Source: Flammeovirgaceae bacterium
GTDB lineage: Bacteria > Bacteroidota > Bacteroidia > Cytophagales > Cyclobacteriaceae
NCBI GenBank assembly: GCA_003228395.1
Contig: QIDJ01000094.1
Location: 1 to 6,124, forward strand
Direction of reading: 5' to 3'
Length of the DNA: 6,124 bases
Below, in pieces: positions 1 through 5,611 of this stretch. Below the pieces are notes generated by a model. It saw only the letters and a program-made list of their open reading frames with translations, did not search any database and was not told the DNA's origin. Numbering within the stretch: position 1 is the first letter of the stretch; each line of letters opens with the position of its first letter. A program made the translations under genes and the position numbers.

Positions 1-252
1 ACCGTGGTGAGACTTCGTGAGATTTCGCTGAGTTTCCAGATACCGAGAGCATATATTTCGAATACGCCGTTTTGTGATATTTCGCTTACGTTCTCGGGTC
101 AGAATCTGTGGCATAAAGCGCCTAATTTCCCTGACGGAGCAAACTACGACCCTGAAATACTCAGTCTTGGTGTTGGAAACGGCAGGGGATTTGAATATAT
201 GAACGCGCTTACTACGAAGAAGTACGGCGCCACGCTCAATTTTACATTTTAA
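1..252 (+). CDS. SusC/RagA-family TonB-dependent outer-membrane transporter, C-terminal fragment
   Basis: This is the last 83 residues of a gene that begins before the window; the frame is open from base 1 and stops with TAA at 250-252. Seen: 'VRLREISLSFQIP' near the beginning, then 'SLTFSGQNLW', 'DPEILSLG', 'GRGFEYMNALTTKKYG' and a final 'LNFTF' ending in an aromatic residue. Known: these are the hallmarks of the last beta-strands of SusC/RagA barrels (LRxxSLxYxLP, GRNLW, DPE, terminal phenylalanine recognised by the BAM machinery). The protein imports oligosaccharides or peptides across the outer membrane using TonB energy. A SusD-type gene follows after 22 nt, confirming the pairing. The plug, CarboxypepD_reg-like domain and signal peptide lie outside the window, so neither the substrate nor coupling to an anti-sigma factor can be judged. 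The GTG at 4 is an internal valine codon, not a start. Confidence 0.95.
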   Translation, partial: TVVRLREISLSFQIPRAYISNTPFCDISLTFSGQNLWHKAPNFPDGANYDPEILSLGVGNGRGFEYMNALTTKKYGATLNFTF

Positions 253-274
253 TAATAGTTAACATATTACGTAT

Positions 275-1912
275 ATGAAATCTATAAAACATTTATTAAT
301 AGCGGTTGTACTGCTGGTTCCATTGTCCTGTTCTGATCTGGACTTACTGGATAACCCGAATGCAGTTACACCGGATAAAGCTGACACAGAATTGTTCTTT
401 AACAGTGTGCAGCTTGATTTTGCAGCATTCTATAATAATGCTTCTAATTTAGGTATGCCGATTCCCAGAATGGCGCACGGGTTCTTTAACATTTATGATA
501 ACCTGTATTCGCCGCAAAGTTTTAATTTCATTTGGAATGTAGCTTATGCAGGCATGCTGCCGGATATGGACGCATTGATCGAGAAAGCCTCTGAATTAGA
601 CCTGTGGGTACACGTAGGCGCCACTAAGGTTATGAAAGCCTACGTGTTGTTTACACTGGTGGATTATTTTGGTGCAGTTCCTTACAGCGAAGCATTGGGT
701 GGACTGGAAAATCCAAGCCCTGCCGCTGATTCTGACACGGAAGTTTACGCTGCAGCTTTTGCAATTCTTCAGGAAGCGGTTGCTGACCTTGCCAAGTCGG
801 CATCAGGTACGCCCTCCGTAGATATATTTTATGGCGGAAGCGCTTCGAAATGGTCAAAAGTTGCCAATTCATTAATGCTGAGGTACTATCTTAATATGAA
901 AGATGCGTCCGGCATTAACAGCGTGGTAAATGATGTCATTCAATCCAGTGGCGACGATTTCCAGTTCCGTTACGGAAAACAAAGGAACAATCCGGATTCA
1001 AGGCATCCATATTATGCGTCGCATTATGAAACCGGAAACGGGAGATACATGTCGAACTACTTCATGTGGTCAATGAGAGGTGAATCCGGATCTGGCAAGG
1101 ATTTACCTGACCCCAGGATCCGCTACTATTTCTACAGGCAGGATCTTGATCCAAGTAATGAAGACCAGTTTACACTGGATTGCGTGGCGCTACCCAAACC
1201 TTTACATTATCAACCGTGGCAACCGTGGTGTCTGGCAACCAACCTGATTCCGGGCGATACGGATGCTTCTGAAGGTTACTGGGGTCGTGATCAGGGCAAT
1301 GACGATGGTATTCCTCCTGACGGATCGAAAAGAACCAATTTTGGCATCTACCCGGCCGGCGGAAAGTTTGACGCCGGACAGGGCGGATCTTTGAAAAACA
1401 AAGGTACGGACGGCGCCGGAGGAAACGGCATTGCTCCGATTATGCTTTCATCATTCGTTGCGTTTATGCGCGCAGAAGCCGCACTTACTCTTGGCACCAA
1501 TGATGATGCAAGAGATATGCTTAGCGAGGGAATTAGAACTTCCATAGATAAGGTAATTACCTTTTCGGCTTCGATTGGCAATGTAGATGCTTCGTTGGTG
1601 CCGAACGACTCTGAAATAGAGGCCTATGTTACTATGGTTCTTAGCAGTTATGATGCCGCTGACAATGATGGAAAGCTGGATATAGTAGCTCAGGAATATA
1701 TCTTAGCGCTGTGGGGTAACGGATATGAAGCATATAACCTGTATCGCAGAACAGGCAAACCTGCAAATATGCAGCCTACACGTGAAGCTGATTTTGGTAT
1801 ATTCCCGCATTTGTTTTTCTACCCGGCTGACTATGTCAACCTGAATGCAAAAGCAAGTCAGCGTGAGATATCTGAAACTGTATTCTGGGATCCCGGATTA
1901 AGTCTTAATTAA
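275..1912 (+). CDS. SusD/RagB-family outer-membrane lipoprotein (SusD-like_2 type)
   Basis: This 545-residue protein is the surface lid partner of the preceding SusC; it captures the ligand and closes over the barrel. Seen: a short signal peptide with lipobox VPLSC (lipidated Cys19) followed by SDLDLL, then 'NPNAVTPDKAD' (28-37), typical of RagB-like N-termini. Further along come an alpha-helical TPR-like block with 'SKWSKVANSLMLRYYLNM' (191-208), a Gly/Asp-rich insertion with 'YWGRDQGNDDGIPPDG' (335-350) and 'YPAGGKFDAGQGG' (359-371), the helix 'SSFVAFMRAEAAL' (392-404), and a C-terminal 'GNGYEAYNLYRRTGKP' (481-496) with 'FFYPADYVNLNA' (514-525). The last two are signatures I associate with the SusD-like_2 family. 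Length fits the family. Cys303 and Cys319 could form a disulfide. The ATG at 275 is preceded by A/T-rich DNA without a Shine-Dalgarno, as is usual in Bacteroidota; the signal peptide supports this start. It is cotranscribed with SusC upstream and the lipoprotein 7 nt downstream. The substrate cannot be inferred. Confidence 0.93.
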   Translation: MKSIKHLLIAVVLLVPLSCSDLDLLDNPNAVTPDKADTELFFNSVQLDFAAFYNNASNLGMPIPRMAHGFFNIYDNLYSPQSFNFIWNVAYAGMLPDMDALIEKASELDLWVHVGATKVMKAYVLFTLVDYFGAVPYSEALGGLENPSPAADSDTEVYAAAFAILQEAVADLAKSASGTPSVDIFYGGSASKWSKVANSLMLRYYLNMKDASGINSVVNDVIQSSGDDFQFRYGKQRNNPDSRHPYYASHYETGNGRYMSNYFMWSMRGESGSGKDLPDPRIRYYFYRQDLDPSNEDQFTLDCVALPKPLHYQPWQPWCLATNLIPGDTDASEGYWGRDQGNDDGIPPDGSKRTNFGIYPAGGKFDAGQGGSLKNKGTDGAGGNGIAPIMLSSFVAFMRAEAALTLGTNDDARDMLSEGIRTSIDKVITFSASIGNVDASLVPNDSEIEAYVTMVLSSYDAADNDGKLDIVAQEYILALWGNGYEAYNLYRRTGKPANMQPTREADFGIFPHLFFYPADYVNLNAKASQREISETVFWDPGLSLN

Positions 1913-1919
1913 AATTTTT

Positions 1920-2879
1920 ATGATGACTAGTATGAAAAAGTATATATATTTTCTAATGATGAGTGCACTGGCGCTGGGTATTACGGTGTCGTGTACGGAT
2001 GAACCCAATCCGTTTGATGAATTCGACGATCTGGGTAAAGGAGCGTTTGCACGGAAGCTTTCATCTGACGGGACTTTTAATTTCTTTGATATTCCTAATT
2101 CTTCAATTGTTACTGAAGTGGAATTCTACGATGAAAATAAAGGCAAGAATGTGTCGGAGTACAGGTGGACGATTGCGTATATCGATAAAGCCAACGGTGG
2201 CGCCAACAACGCCGGCCCGGTGGATTTCCTGACGATACCGTCTTCTTCGTTCGTCGTCAATTCGGACGGTCTGCCCGGAACAACGTTTACGTTTAGCTTT
2301 CAGGCAGCGCTTGATGCATTTGGGTTTACACTCGCTGATATCAATGGCGGTGATACATTCAGATTCAGTGCCACTATTGTAAAAAGCGATGGTTCAACAT
2401 TCTCGTTCTCCAATACGGGCGGTAACATCATTTCCTCGTCTCCGTTTTCGGGACTGTTTATAATGGATGTGAATGTGATTTGTCCATCTTCACTGGAAGG
2501 AGTCCTCGATTACACCACCGTAGCCTGGTGTGATGTGACTATATCGAGTACTATTGAGTGGGTTGCCGATGGCAAAGGTAAGTATCATGTTGAAGGCAAC
2601 TCTGCAGATTTCGATTATGGCGCGTATGATGCCTGCTATGGAGATGGTACGGTGGGTTCAGCAGGGTTCTACCCTGAAGGAAATCTTCAGCTTATTGATG
2701 CCTGCAACGTGCTGTCTATGGGTGGAGCGAGCCAGTGGGGCGAAAAGTATTGGTTTAATTCTGTTACCGTGAGTGGAGACAGTAAAACGTTGACTCTTGA
2801 CTGGGAAAATGATTACGGTGAAGCCGGTGTCACTGACCTGAAACGTCAGGATGGCGCTGACTGGCCTGCATTGAAGTAA
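1920..2879 (+). CDS. SusE-position lipoprotein of the SusCD operon, function unknown
   Basis: A 319-residue predicted lipoprotein encoded 7 nt after the SusD-type gene and directly before the terminator. Three in-frame ATGs exist at 1920, 1923 and 1932; none has a Shine-Dalgarno. Starting at 1932 gives the cleanest signal peptide (MKKYIYFLMM...) with lipobox ITVSC, making the lipidated Cys residue 21 (25 from 1920). Seen: after an acidic tether (EPNPFDEFDD) comes 'GAFARKL...GTFNFFDIPNSS', then a beta-rich N-terminal half (roughly 50-175) with 'VEFYDENKGKNVSEY' resembling an Ig/PKD-like sandwich. The second half (180-319) has four cysteines (188, 204, 239, 262 from 1920) and ends in 'LTLDWENDYGEAGVTDLKR'. 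I recognise the overall pattern from third genes of SusCD loci in Cytophagales-like bacteria but know no assigned activity. No catalytic motif is visible. Inferred role: a surface-exposed accessory binding protein, analogous in position but not demonstrably in sequence to SusE/SusF. Confidence 0.85.
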   Translation: MMTSMKKYIYFLMMSALALGITVSCTDEPNPFDEFDDLGKGAFARKLSSDGTFNFFDIPNSSIVTEVEFYDENKGKNVSEYRWTIAYIDKANGGANNAGPVDFLTIPSSSFVVNSDGLPGTTFTFSFQAALDAFGFTLADINGGDTFRFSATIVKSDGSTFSFSNTGGNIISSSPFSGLFIMDVNVICPSSLEGVLDYTTVAWCDVTISSTIEWVADGKGKYHVEGNSADFDYGAYDACYGDGTVGSAGFYPEGNLQLIDACNVLSMGGASQWGEKYWFNSVTVSGDSKTLTLDWENDYGEAGVTDLKRQDGADWPALK

Positions 2880-2912
2880 GCAGTAGCAGATTACAATCAT
2901 ATTGTTAATGTT

Positions 2913-2952
2913 AAAACAGGCTCAGGCTTTACGGCCCGGGCCTGTTTTTTTA
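2913..2952 (+). terminator. Intrinsic terminator of the SusCD operon
   Basis: A perfect 9-bp outer stem pairs AAAACAGGC (2913-2921) with GCCTGTTTT (2940-2948). Pairing continues inward (2922-2928 with 2933-2939) with one A/C mismatch and two G-T pairs, closing on a 4-nt loop. The 3' arm runs into a T-tract (2945-2951). It starts 33 nt after the stop codon of the third lipoprotein, so it ends the SusC-SusD-lipoprotein transcript and separates it from the arylsulfotransferase-like gene. Confidence 0.9.
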
Positions 2953-3230
2953 TTTAACATTTATAAACTTCAAAAGTTGTACATTACTCGTATTGAGTAC
3001 ACAAATAGATCATTAGAATTAACTGGTGTTCAAGAGAATTCCCCTCCCTGGAGGGGTGTAGGGGTGGGGTTTCAAAAATGAATTGATATTTTCACTAAAA
3101 GAAGAAAAAGCAATAAATCGTTGAATTGGTCGAGAGAAGAAAGGATCAACAGGGTAAAGCGATGAAACGTTAGCTTATTACTAAAACTTAAATAAGATTT
3201 TATTTTAATGGTTAATTCTATAAATTCATT
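2953..3230. other. AT-rich intergenic region between SusCD operon and arylsulfotransferase-like gene
   Basis: This 278-nt gap holds no credible reading frame. Its only clear structure is the GC-rich palindromic repeat at 3037-3072. The last 60 nt before the ATG at 3231 are very AT-rich and must contain the promoter and leader of the downstream gene, because the terminator at 2913-2952 lies upstream. I searched for the Bacteroidota consensus (TTTG near -33, TAnnTTTG near -7) and found no match good enough to annotate. Confidence 0.6.
3037..3072. repeat. Bacteroidota-type interspersed palindromic repeat
   Basis: Seen: AATTCCCCTCCCTGGAGGGG, followed by TGTAGGGGTGGGGTTT. CCCCTCC (3041-3047) pairs with GGAGGGG (3050-3056), giving a tight GC-rich hairpin in otherwise AT-rich DNA, and a G-rich tail follows. 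Known from memory: near-identical sequences (CCCCTCC-N-GGAGGGG followed by GGGGTGGGTT) occur in many intergenic regions of Bacteroidota genomes, so I call it an interspersed repeat and not a gene-specific operator. It has no T-tract, so it is not an intrinsic terminator. It is unrelated in sequence to the GGTGC-type palindromes further downstream. Confidence 0.65.
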
Positions 3231-4586
3231 ATGCGTAAAATTTCACTACTATTTCCCGGCCTCATTTGGGCGCTGTTTTTAGTCTCTTGTAATCAGTTTA
3301 CAATTACAGAGATCAGGCATGAAGTTGTATATGATCATCAGTTTAAGACAGATGTTTGGTTTACCACTAATAAAAAAGTGGATGCGTATGTAGTTTTCTG
3401 GGAGGAAGGATCTGAGCAAAAAGATACCTCCTCATTTTCATTGAATCGCATGAATCATAGGGCCGAGTTATTTGGCCTGACCGAACAAACGGATTATTTG
3501 TACCAGGTAGTTCTGGAGGATAAGGAAGATACCCACACTTCTCCTGTGCAATCCTTTAAAACAGACAGTTTACCGGAGAATATTCCTTCCTTTGACCTTG
3601 TGGTGGGTGAGGATTTCCATTTTGACGGCTACATCGTTTTACGTCATATGGTTGATCCGGGCACACAACTGATGATAAACAGCCGTGGCAAAGTTATCTG
3701 GTACCAGGTTTCTGATTCAACGGTTTTCAGGCCTTTCTCATTAACAAGTGATACATCGTACATTGCACTAAAAAACACGAATGAAATACTGGAGCTTTCT
3801 TTTACCGGTGATACGTTGTTGTATTTAAAAAAAGGCACAAACGGGTTTACGAAACCGTTGCATCATGAAATTTTCCGGGATGAAGAAAACCAAATTATCG
3901 CCCTGACCAAAGAAGAAAAGGCATTTGATTTTAGCGGAACCGGTGGAGAAAAAGCGGAAGTTGTTACCGGCGATGGGATTATAATACTTGACGACAAAGG
4001 TAACCTGATCTGGGAATGGAGCATTTTTGAGGCATCTGATATTTTACCTACAAAAGAATTATATGGAGTGAGAAATGACTGGAGTCATGCGAATGCATTG
4101 AGTAAAGATACCGACGGGAATTTTCTGATCTCATTCCGGAATTTTGACCAGATATGGAAAGTTGATAAAACCGACGGACACATTATCTGGAAGCTGGGTG
4201 TAAACGGGGATTTTCCATTAACTAAAGATGCATACTTCTCAGAGCAGCATACGGTACATATTAATCACAGTGGTGATTTAATGCTGTTCGACAATTCAAT
4301 GAATATGAGGGGAAGGGCGAAGTCGAATAAGAAATCGCGTGCGCTGGCCTTTAAGATTGATGAGACTAACATGACTGCCACAAAAACACTGGATGTGCAA
4401 TTACCTGACAGTCTTTATTCGTTTAAACAGGGTAGCGTTTATTTTATCGATCATGATCATCTGCTTTTTTGCAGCTCGATGGCAAAGAAAATAGCTATTA
4501 CGGACGTCGAAGGGAAAATTTTGTGGCAGGCAAACAGCGAACAATCGTTTTACCGGGCTGCATATTTAAAGAAGCTTCCCTGGTGA
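3231..4586 (+). CDS. Arylsulfotransferase (ASST)-family lipoprotein
   Basis: A 451-residue predicted lipoprotein: signal peptide with lipobox FLVSC (Cys20), an N-terminal fibronectin/Ig-like segment (about 22-112, with 'FGLTEQTDYLYQV'), then a beta-propeller of the PQQ-independent arylsulfotransferase type (about 120-451) with blade motifs such as 'GNLIWEWS' (257-264), 'GHIIWKLG' (316-323) and 'GKILWQA' (428-434). Known for E. coli ASST: active-site histidines, an asparagine and an arginine, with one His transiently sulfated, move sulfate between phenolic compounds without PAPS. Probable counterparts seen here are His212 ('HHEIF'), His286 and Asn288 ('DWSHANAL'), Arg303 ('SFRNFDQIWKVD') and His340 ('SEQHTVHI'), followed by 'LFDNS' (352-356), so activity is plausible. 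The only cysteines are Cys20 and Cys414, so the catalytic-site disulfide of the enterobacterial enzyme is absent. It is monocistronic by context: a terminator lies upstream and a repeat-filled gap downstream. Acceptor and donor are unknown. Confidence 0.85.
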   Translation: MRKISLLFPGLIWALFLVSCNQFTITEIRHEVVYDHQFKTDVWFTTNKKVDAYVVFWEEGSEQKDTSSFSLNRMNHRAELFGLTEQTDYLYQVVLEDKEDTHTSPVQSFKTDSLPENIPSFDLVVGEDFHFDGYIVLRHMVDPGTQLMINSRGKVIWYQVSDSTVFRPFSLTSDTSYIALKNTNEILELSFTGDTLLYLKKGTNGFTKPLHHEIFRDEENQIIALTKEEKAFDFSGTGGEKAEVVTGDGIIILDDKGNLIWEWSIFEASDILPTKELYGVRNDWSHANALSKDTDGNFLISFRNFDQIWKVDKTDGHIIWKLGVNGDFPLTKDAYFSEQHTVHINHSGDLMLFDNSMNMRGRAKSNKKSRALAFKIDETNMTATKTLDVQLPDSLYSFKQGSVYFIDHDHLLFCSSMAKKIAITDVEGKILWQANSEQSFYRAAYLKKLPW

Positions 4587-4662
4587 TCCTAATCATGGAA
4601 GTGGTTTTATGTTGATTAGAGTAGGTAAGATACATATTTCGGGCCCCGTAGCTTCAAACAAC

Positions 4663-4692
4663 TTTTATAATGATGTGGATATGTGGGTTTAA
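4663..4692 (+). pseudogene. Relic of the 3' end of a second RAYT-like transposase gene
   Basis: The bases 4668-4703 match 5531-5566 at 34 of 36 positions; in the latter place they encode the last codons of the transposase gene plus the start of its downstream palindrome. Read in the same frame, 4663-4692 gives FYNDVDMWV and TAA, against FFNDVDRWV and TAA in the intact-ended copy. Upstream of this the resemblance fades quickly (perhaps GATACATATTTC at 4629-4640 against GAATACGTATTTC at 5512-5524). I infer a former transposase copy of which only about ten codons remain. The alternative, that this is just part of the repeat unit picked up by the transposase frame, cannot be excluded. Confidence 0.6.
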
Positions 4693-4698
4693 TAGTAC

Positions 4699-4763
4699 GG
4701 TGCTCCGCACCTTCATCTATCTATTGTCCATTTTTCTATAAATATTACGGGTACTCCGTACCC
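4699..4763 (-). repeat. Pair of REP-like palindromes (minus orientation)
   Basis: Two hairpins: GGTGCTCCGCACC at 4699-4711 (5-bp stem, TCC loop) and GGGTACTCCGTACCC at 4749-4763 (6-bp stem, TCC loop). Their starts are 50 nt apart, with 37 nt between them. On the minus strand both read GGTxCGGAGxACC followed by CGTAxTATT-like sequence, the same layout as the plus-oriented copies at 5094, 5145 and 5741, so orientation can be assigned despite the palindrome. The first lies 6 nt after the transposase-relic stop codon. Confidence 0.8.
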
Positions 4764-4931
4764 TCCCATTTGCCTCTGCCTCTGGTTATTAAGCAAAAGT
4801 ACGTCTGCCAGCGGGCCTCTTCCTGCCGTTAATAATAAAATGTTTCGGTGTTCGGCCTTAGTAAGGGATTACACCAGTGGCGCTTGCAGGAGGCTATGTC
4901 CTCTTGCGACAGCAGGCAAGGCTCATCATTG
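4764..4931. other. Unassigned stretch with an imperfect hairpin inside the repeat nest
   Basis: This 168-nt piece is less AT-rich than its flanks and shows no gene. GCAGGAGG (4886-4893) can pair with CCTCTTGC (4900-4907) with one G-T pair around a 6-nt loop. No T-tract follows. It interrupts the regular palindrome spacing between the left pair and the module at 4936, so it may be an insertion or a fragment of another interspersed repeat; nothing in the window duplicates it. Confidence 0.4.
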
Positions 4932-4935
4932 TTCA

Positions 4936-5119
4936 TCTATTGAATTGTTTTTAACAATATTACATGTAGGCTGCACCCTGCACTTTCGTGTCGGGAAATA
5001 ATCTAAAATGGAGGTGCAGCCATGCCTTCGTAAAAACTTCGGCAGGTGCAGCTCACCGATCATATTTGTAGGTATTTGCCAGAAATAATGCAAGGTGCGG
5101 AGCACCGATAATATCTATA
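4936..5119 (+). repeat. Left copy of a ~150-bp module repeated on both sides of the transposase
   Basis: This stretch aligns along its length with 5612-5763. Shared blocks in order: TATTGAATTGTTTTT (4938-4952 and 5614-5628), a TATTACA-type box, CTGxAxCCTGCA, TCTAAAAT/TTTAAAAT, GTGCAGC, CACCGATCATATTT, AGGTATTTGCC, and AAGGTGCGGAGCACCG. The left copy carries about 32 extra nucleotides (about 5021-5052) flanked by GGTGCAGC direct repeats (5013-5020 and 5045-5052). The beginning also resembles 4712-4748 next to the left palindrome pair. Direct duplication on both sides of the gene points to tandem or repeated insertion of one element. Confidence 0.8.
5013..5032 (+). repeat. Left arm of a perfect 20-bp inverted repeat bracketing the transposase
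   Basis: GGTGCAGCCATGCCTTCGTA here is the exact reverse complement of 5584-5603. The similarity continues more weakly inward, so each arm is the start of a longer hairpin-capable variant of the palindrome (5013-5057 here, with GGTG/CACC and TGCC/GGCA pairings; 5563-5603 on the other side). The transposase gene lies between the arms. Confidence 0.85.
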
Positions 5120-5157
5120 GCCAATTATAATTCCTTAAACATTAGGTGCGGAGTACC
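5045..5157 (+). repeat. Array of three plus-oriented REP-like palindromes upstream of the transposase
   Basis: The three palindromes are GGTGCAGCTCACC (5045-5057), GGTGCGGAGCACC (5094-5106) and GGTGCGGAGTACC (5145-5157, one G-T pair). Starts are 49 and 51 nt apart. Each is followed by a related AT-rich box: GATCATAT, GATAATAT or GTGATATT. The intervening 36 and 38 nt are AT-rich; the first is closely related to the one at 5704-5740, so they are repeat body and not independent spacers. The array ends 62 nt before the transposase start. Confidence 0.8.
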
Positions 5158-5219
5158 GTGATATTTATATTATCTGATAAGTTATTTAACTATTATTGAA
5201 TTCTTAAATTATCAATTCT

Positions 5220-5555
5220 ATGGCAGACACCTACGTTCAAGCGTATTTTCACCTTGTTTTTGCAGTTGACAACAGGGATGCATTAATTCGAAAATCATGG
5301 AAAGATGAATTAGAAAAATACATTACAGGAATTGTTCAAAACAATGGTCATAAACTCATCGCGATTGGATCAATGCCAGATCATATCCATATATTCATAG
5401 GGTATAATTTAAATCAGACAGTTCCGAATTTGATAGAAAAAATCAAGACCTCAAGCAATCATTGGATTAAAGAAAAAAATCTCACAAAATTCAATGTCGC
5501 CTATAAAGACGAATACGTATTTCATTTTTTTAATGATGTGGATAGGTGGGTTTAA
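5220..5555 (+). pseudogene. Internally deleted IS200/IS605-type (Y1, RAYT-like) transposase
   Basis: The frame encodes 111 residues. Seen: N-terminal 'YVQAYFHLVFAVDNRD' (5-20), then 'MPDHIHIFIG' (52-61) with the metal-binding HUH pair His55/His57, and 'LIEKIKTSSNHWIKEK' (71-86). Known for this family: single-strand-specific HUH transposases of about 150 residues, in which the HUH block is followed by a W/F-Q-x-GYGAFS segment, then a helix with the nucleophilic tyrosine, an 'HHKK'-type region and a C-terminal 'KFxxxYxxxYxF'. Here 'NLTKF' (87-91) runs directly into 'NVAYKDEYVFHFF' (92-104), which matches the family's C-terminus, so about 40 residues including the catalytic helix appear missing while the frame stays open. 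Tyr95 and Tyr99 belong to the tail and are not expected to substitute. I therefore call it inactive, though a translated product is possible. It is flanked by REP-like palindromes, as RAYT genes are. The region is markedly more AT-rich than the operon to its left. Confidence 0.8.
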
Positions 5556-5562
5556 TAGTACC

Positions 5563-5603
5563 GTGCGCCTGCCTGCTGAAATGTACGAAGGCATGGCTGC
5601 ACC
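5563..5603 (-). repeat. Long-variant REP-like hairpin, right arm of the 20-bp inverted repeat
   Basis: This begins 7 nt after the transposase stop. The minus strand reads GGTGCAGCCATGCCTTCGTA (5603 back to 5584), then a loop, then GCAGGCAGGCGCAC. GTGC (5563-5566) pairs with GCAC (5599-5602) and TGCC (5570-5573) with GGCA (5590-5593). It occupies the place held by the simple GGTGCTCCGCACC palindrome after the transposase relic at 4699, suggesting the same site in an extended form. Its perfect inverted partner is 5013-5032. Confidence 0.75.
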
Positions 5604-5611
5604 TTTGTTTA

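Larger units (their letters stand above)
4587..5219. other. Intergenic repeat nest upstream of the truncated transposase
   Basis: This 633-nt gap has no intact gene. From left to right it holds a relic of a transposase C-terminus (4663-4692), two minus-oriented palindromes (4699-4763), a stretch unlike anything else here (4764-4931), a module repeated downstream of the transposase (4936-5119) and plus-oriented palindromes up to 5157. The last 62 nt before the ATG at 5220 are plain AT-rich leader. CTAATCA (4589-4595) and TGATTAG (4613-4619) can pair just after the arylsulfotransferase stop, but with a 17-nt loop and no T-tract this is at best a weak 3'-end structure. Confidence 0.7.

Noticed and set aside
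651..872. Minus-strand frame inside the SusD-type gene
   Set aside because: It is fully contained in a well-supported lipoprotein gene, has low-complexity basic content and shows no recognisable domain.
1963..2232. Plus-strand alternative frame inside the third lipoprotein gene
   Set aside because: It is a shadow of the real frame, which has the signal peptide, lipobox and family motifs; the alternative has none of these.
3231..4586. Reading the arylsulfotransferase-like protein as a PQQ-binding dehydrogenase-type propeller
   Set aside because: The W-blade motifs are similar, but the DWSHANAL, SFRNFDQIWKVD and QH/LFDN motifs are specific to the arylsulfotransferase family, and the protein is short for a PQQ dehydrogenase.
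4589..4619. Possible terminator after the arylsulfotransferase-like gene (CTAATCA/TGATTAG)
   Set aside because: It has a seven-bp AT-rich stem, a 17-nt loop and no downstream T-tract; too weak to annotate as an intrinsic terminator.
4699..5157. Regularly spaced short palindromic repeats, superficially like a small CRISPR array
   Set aside because: Repeats are only about 13 nt, occur in both orientations and vary in sequence. The 36-38 nt intervals share conserved boxes (GATCATATTT, AGGTATTTGCC) and are partly copied at 5704-5740. No cas gene is present.
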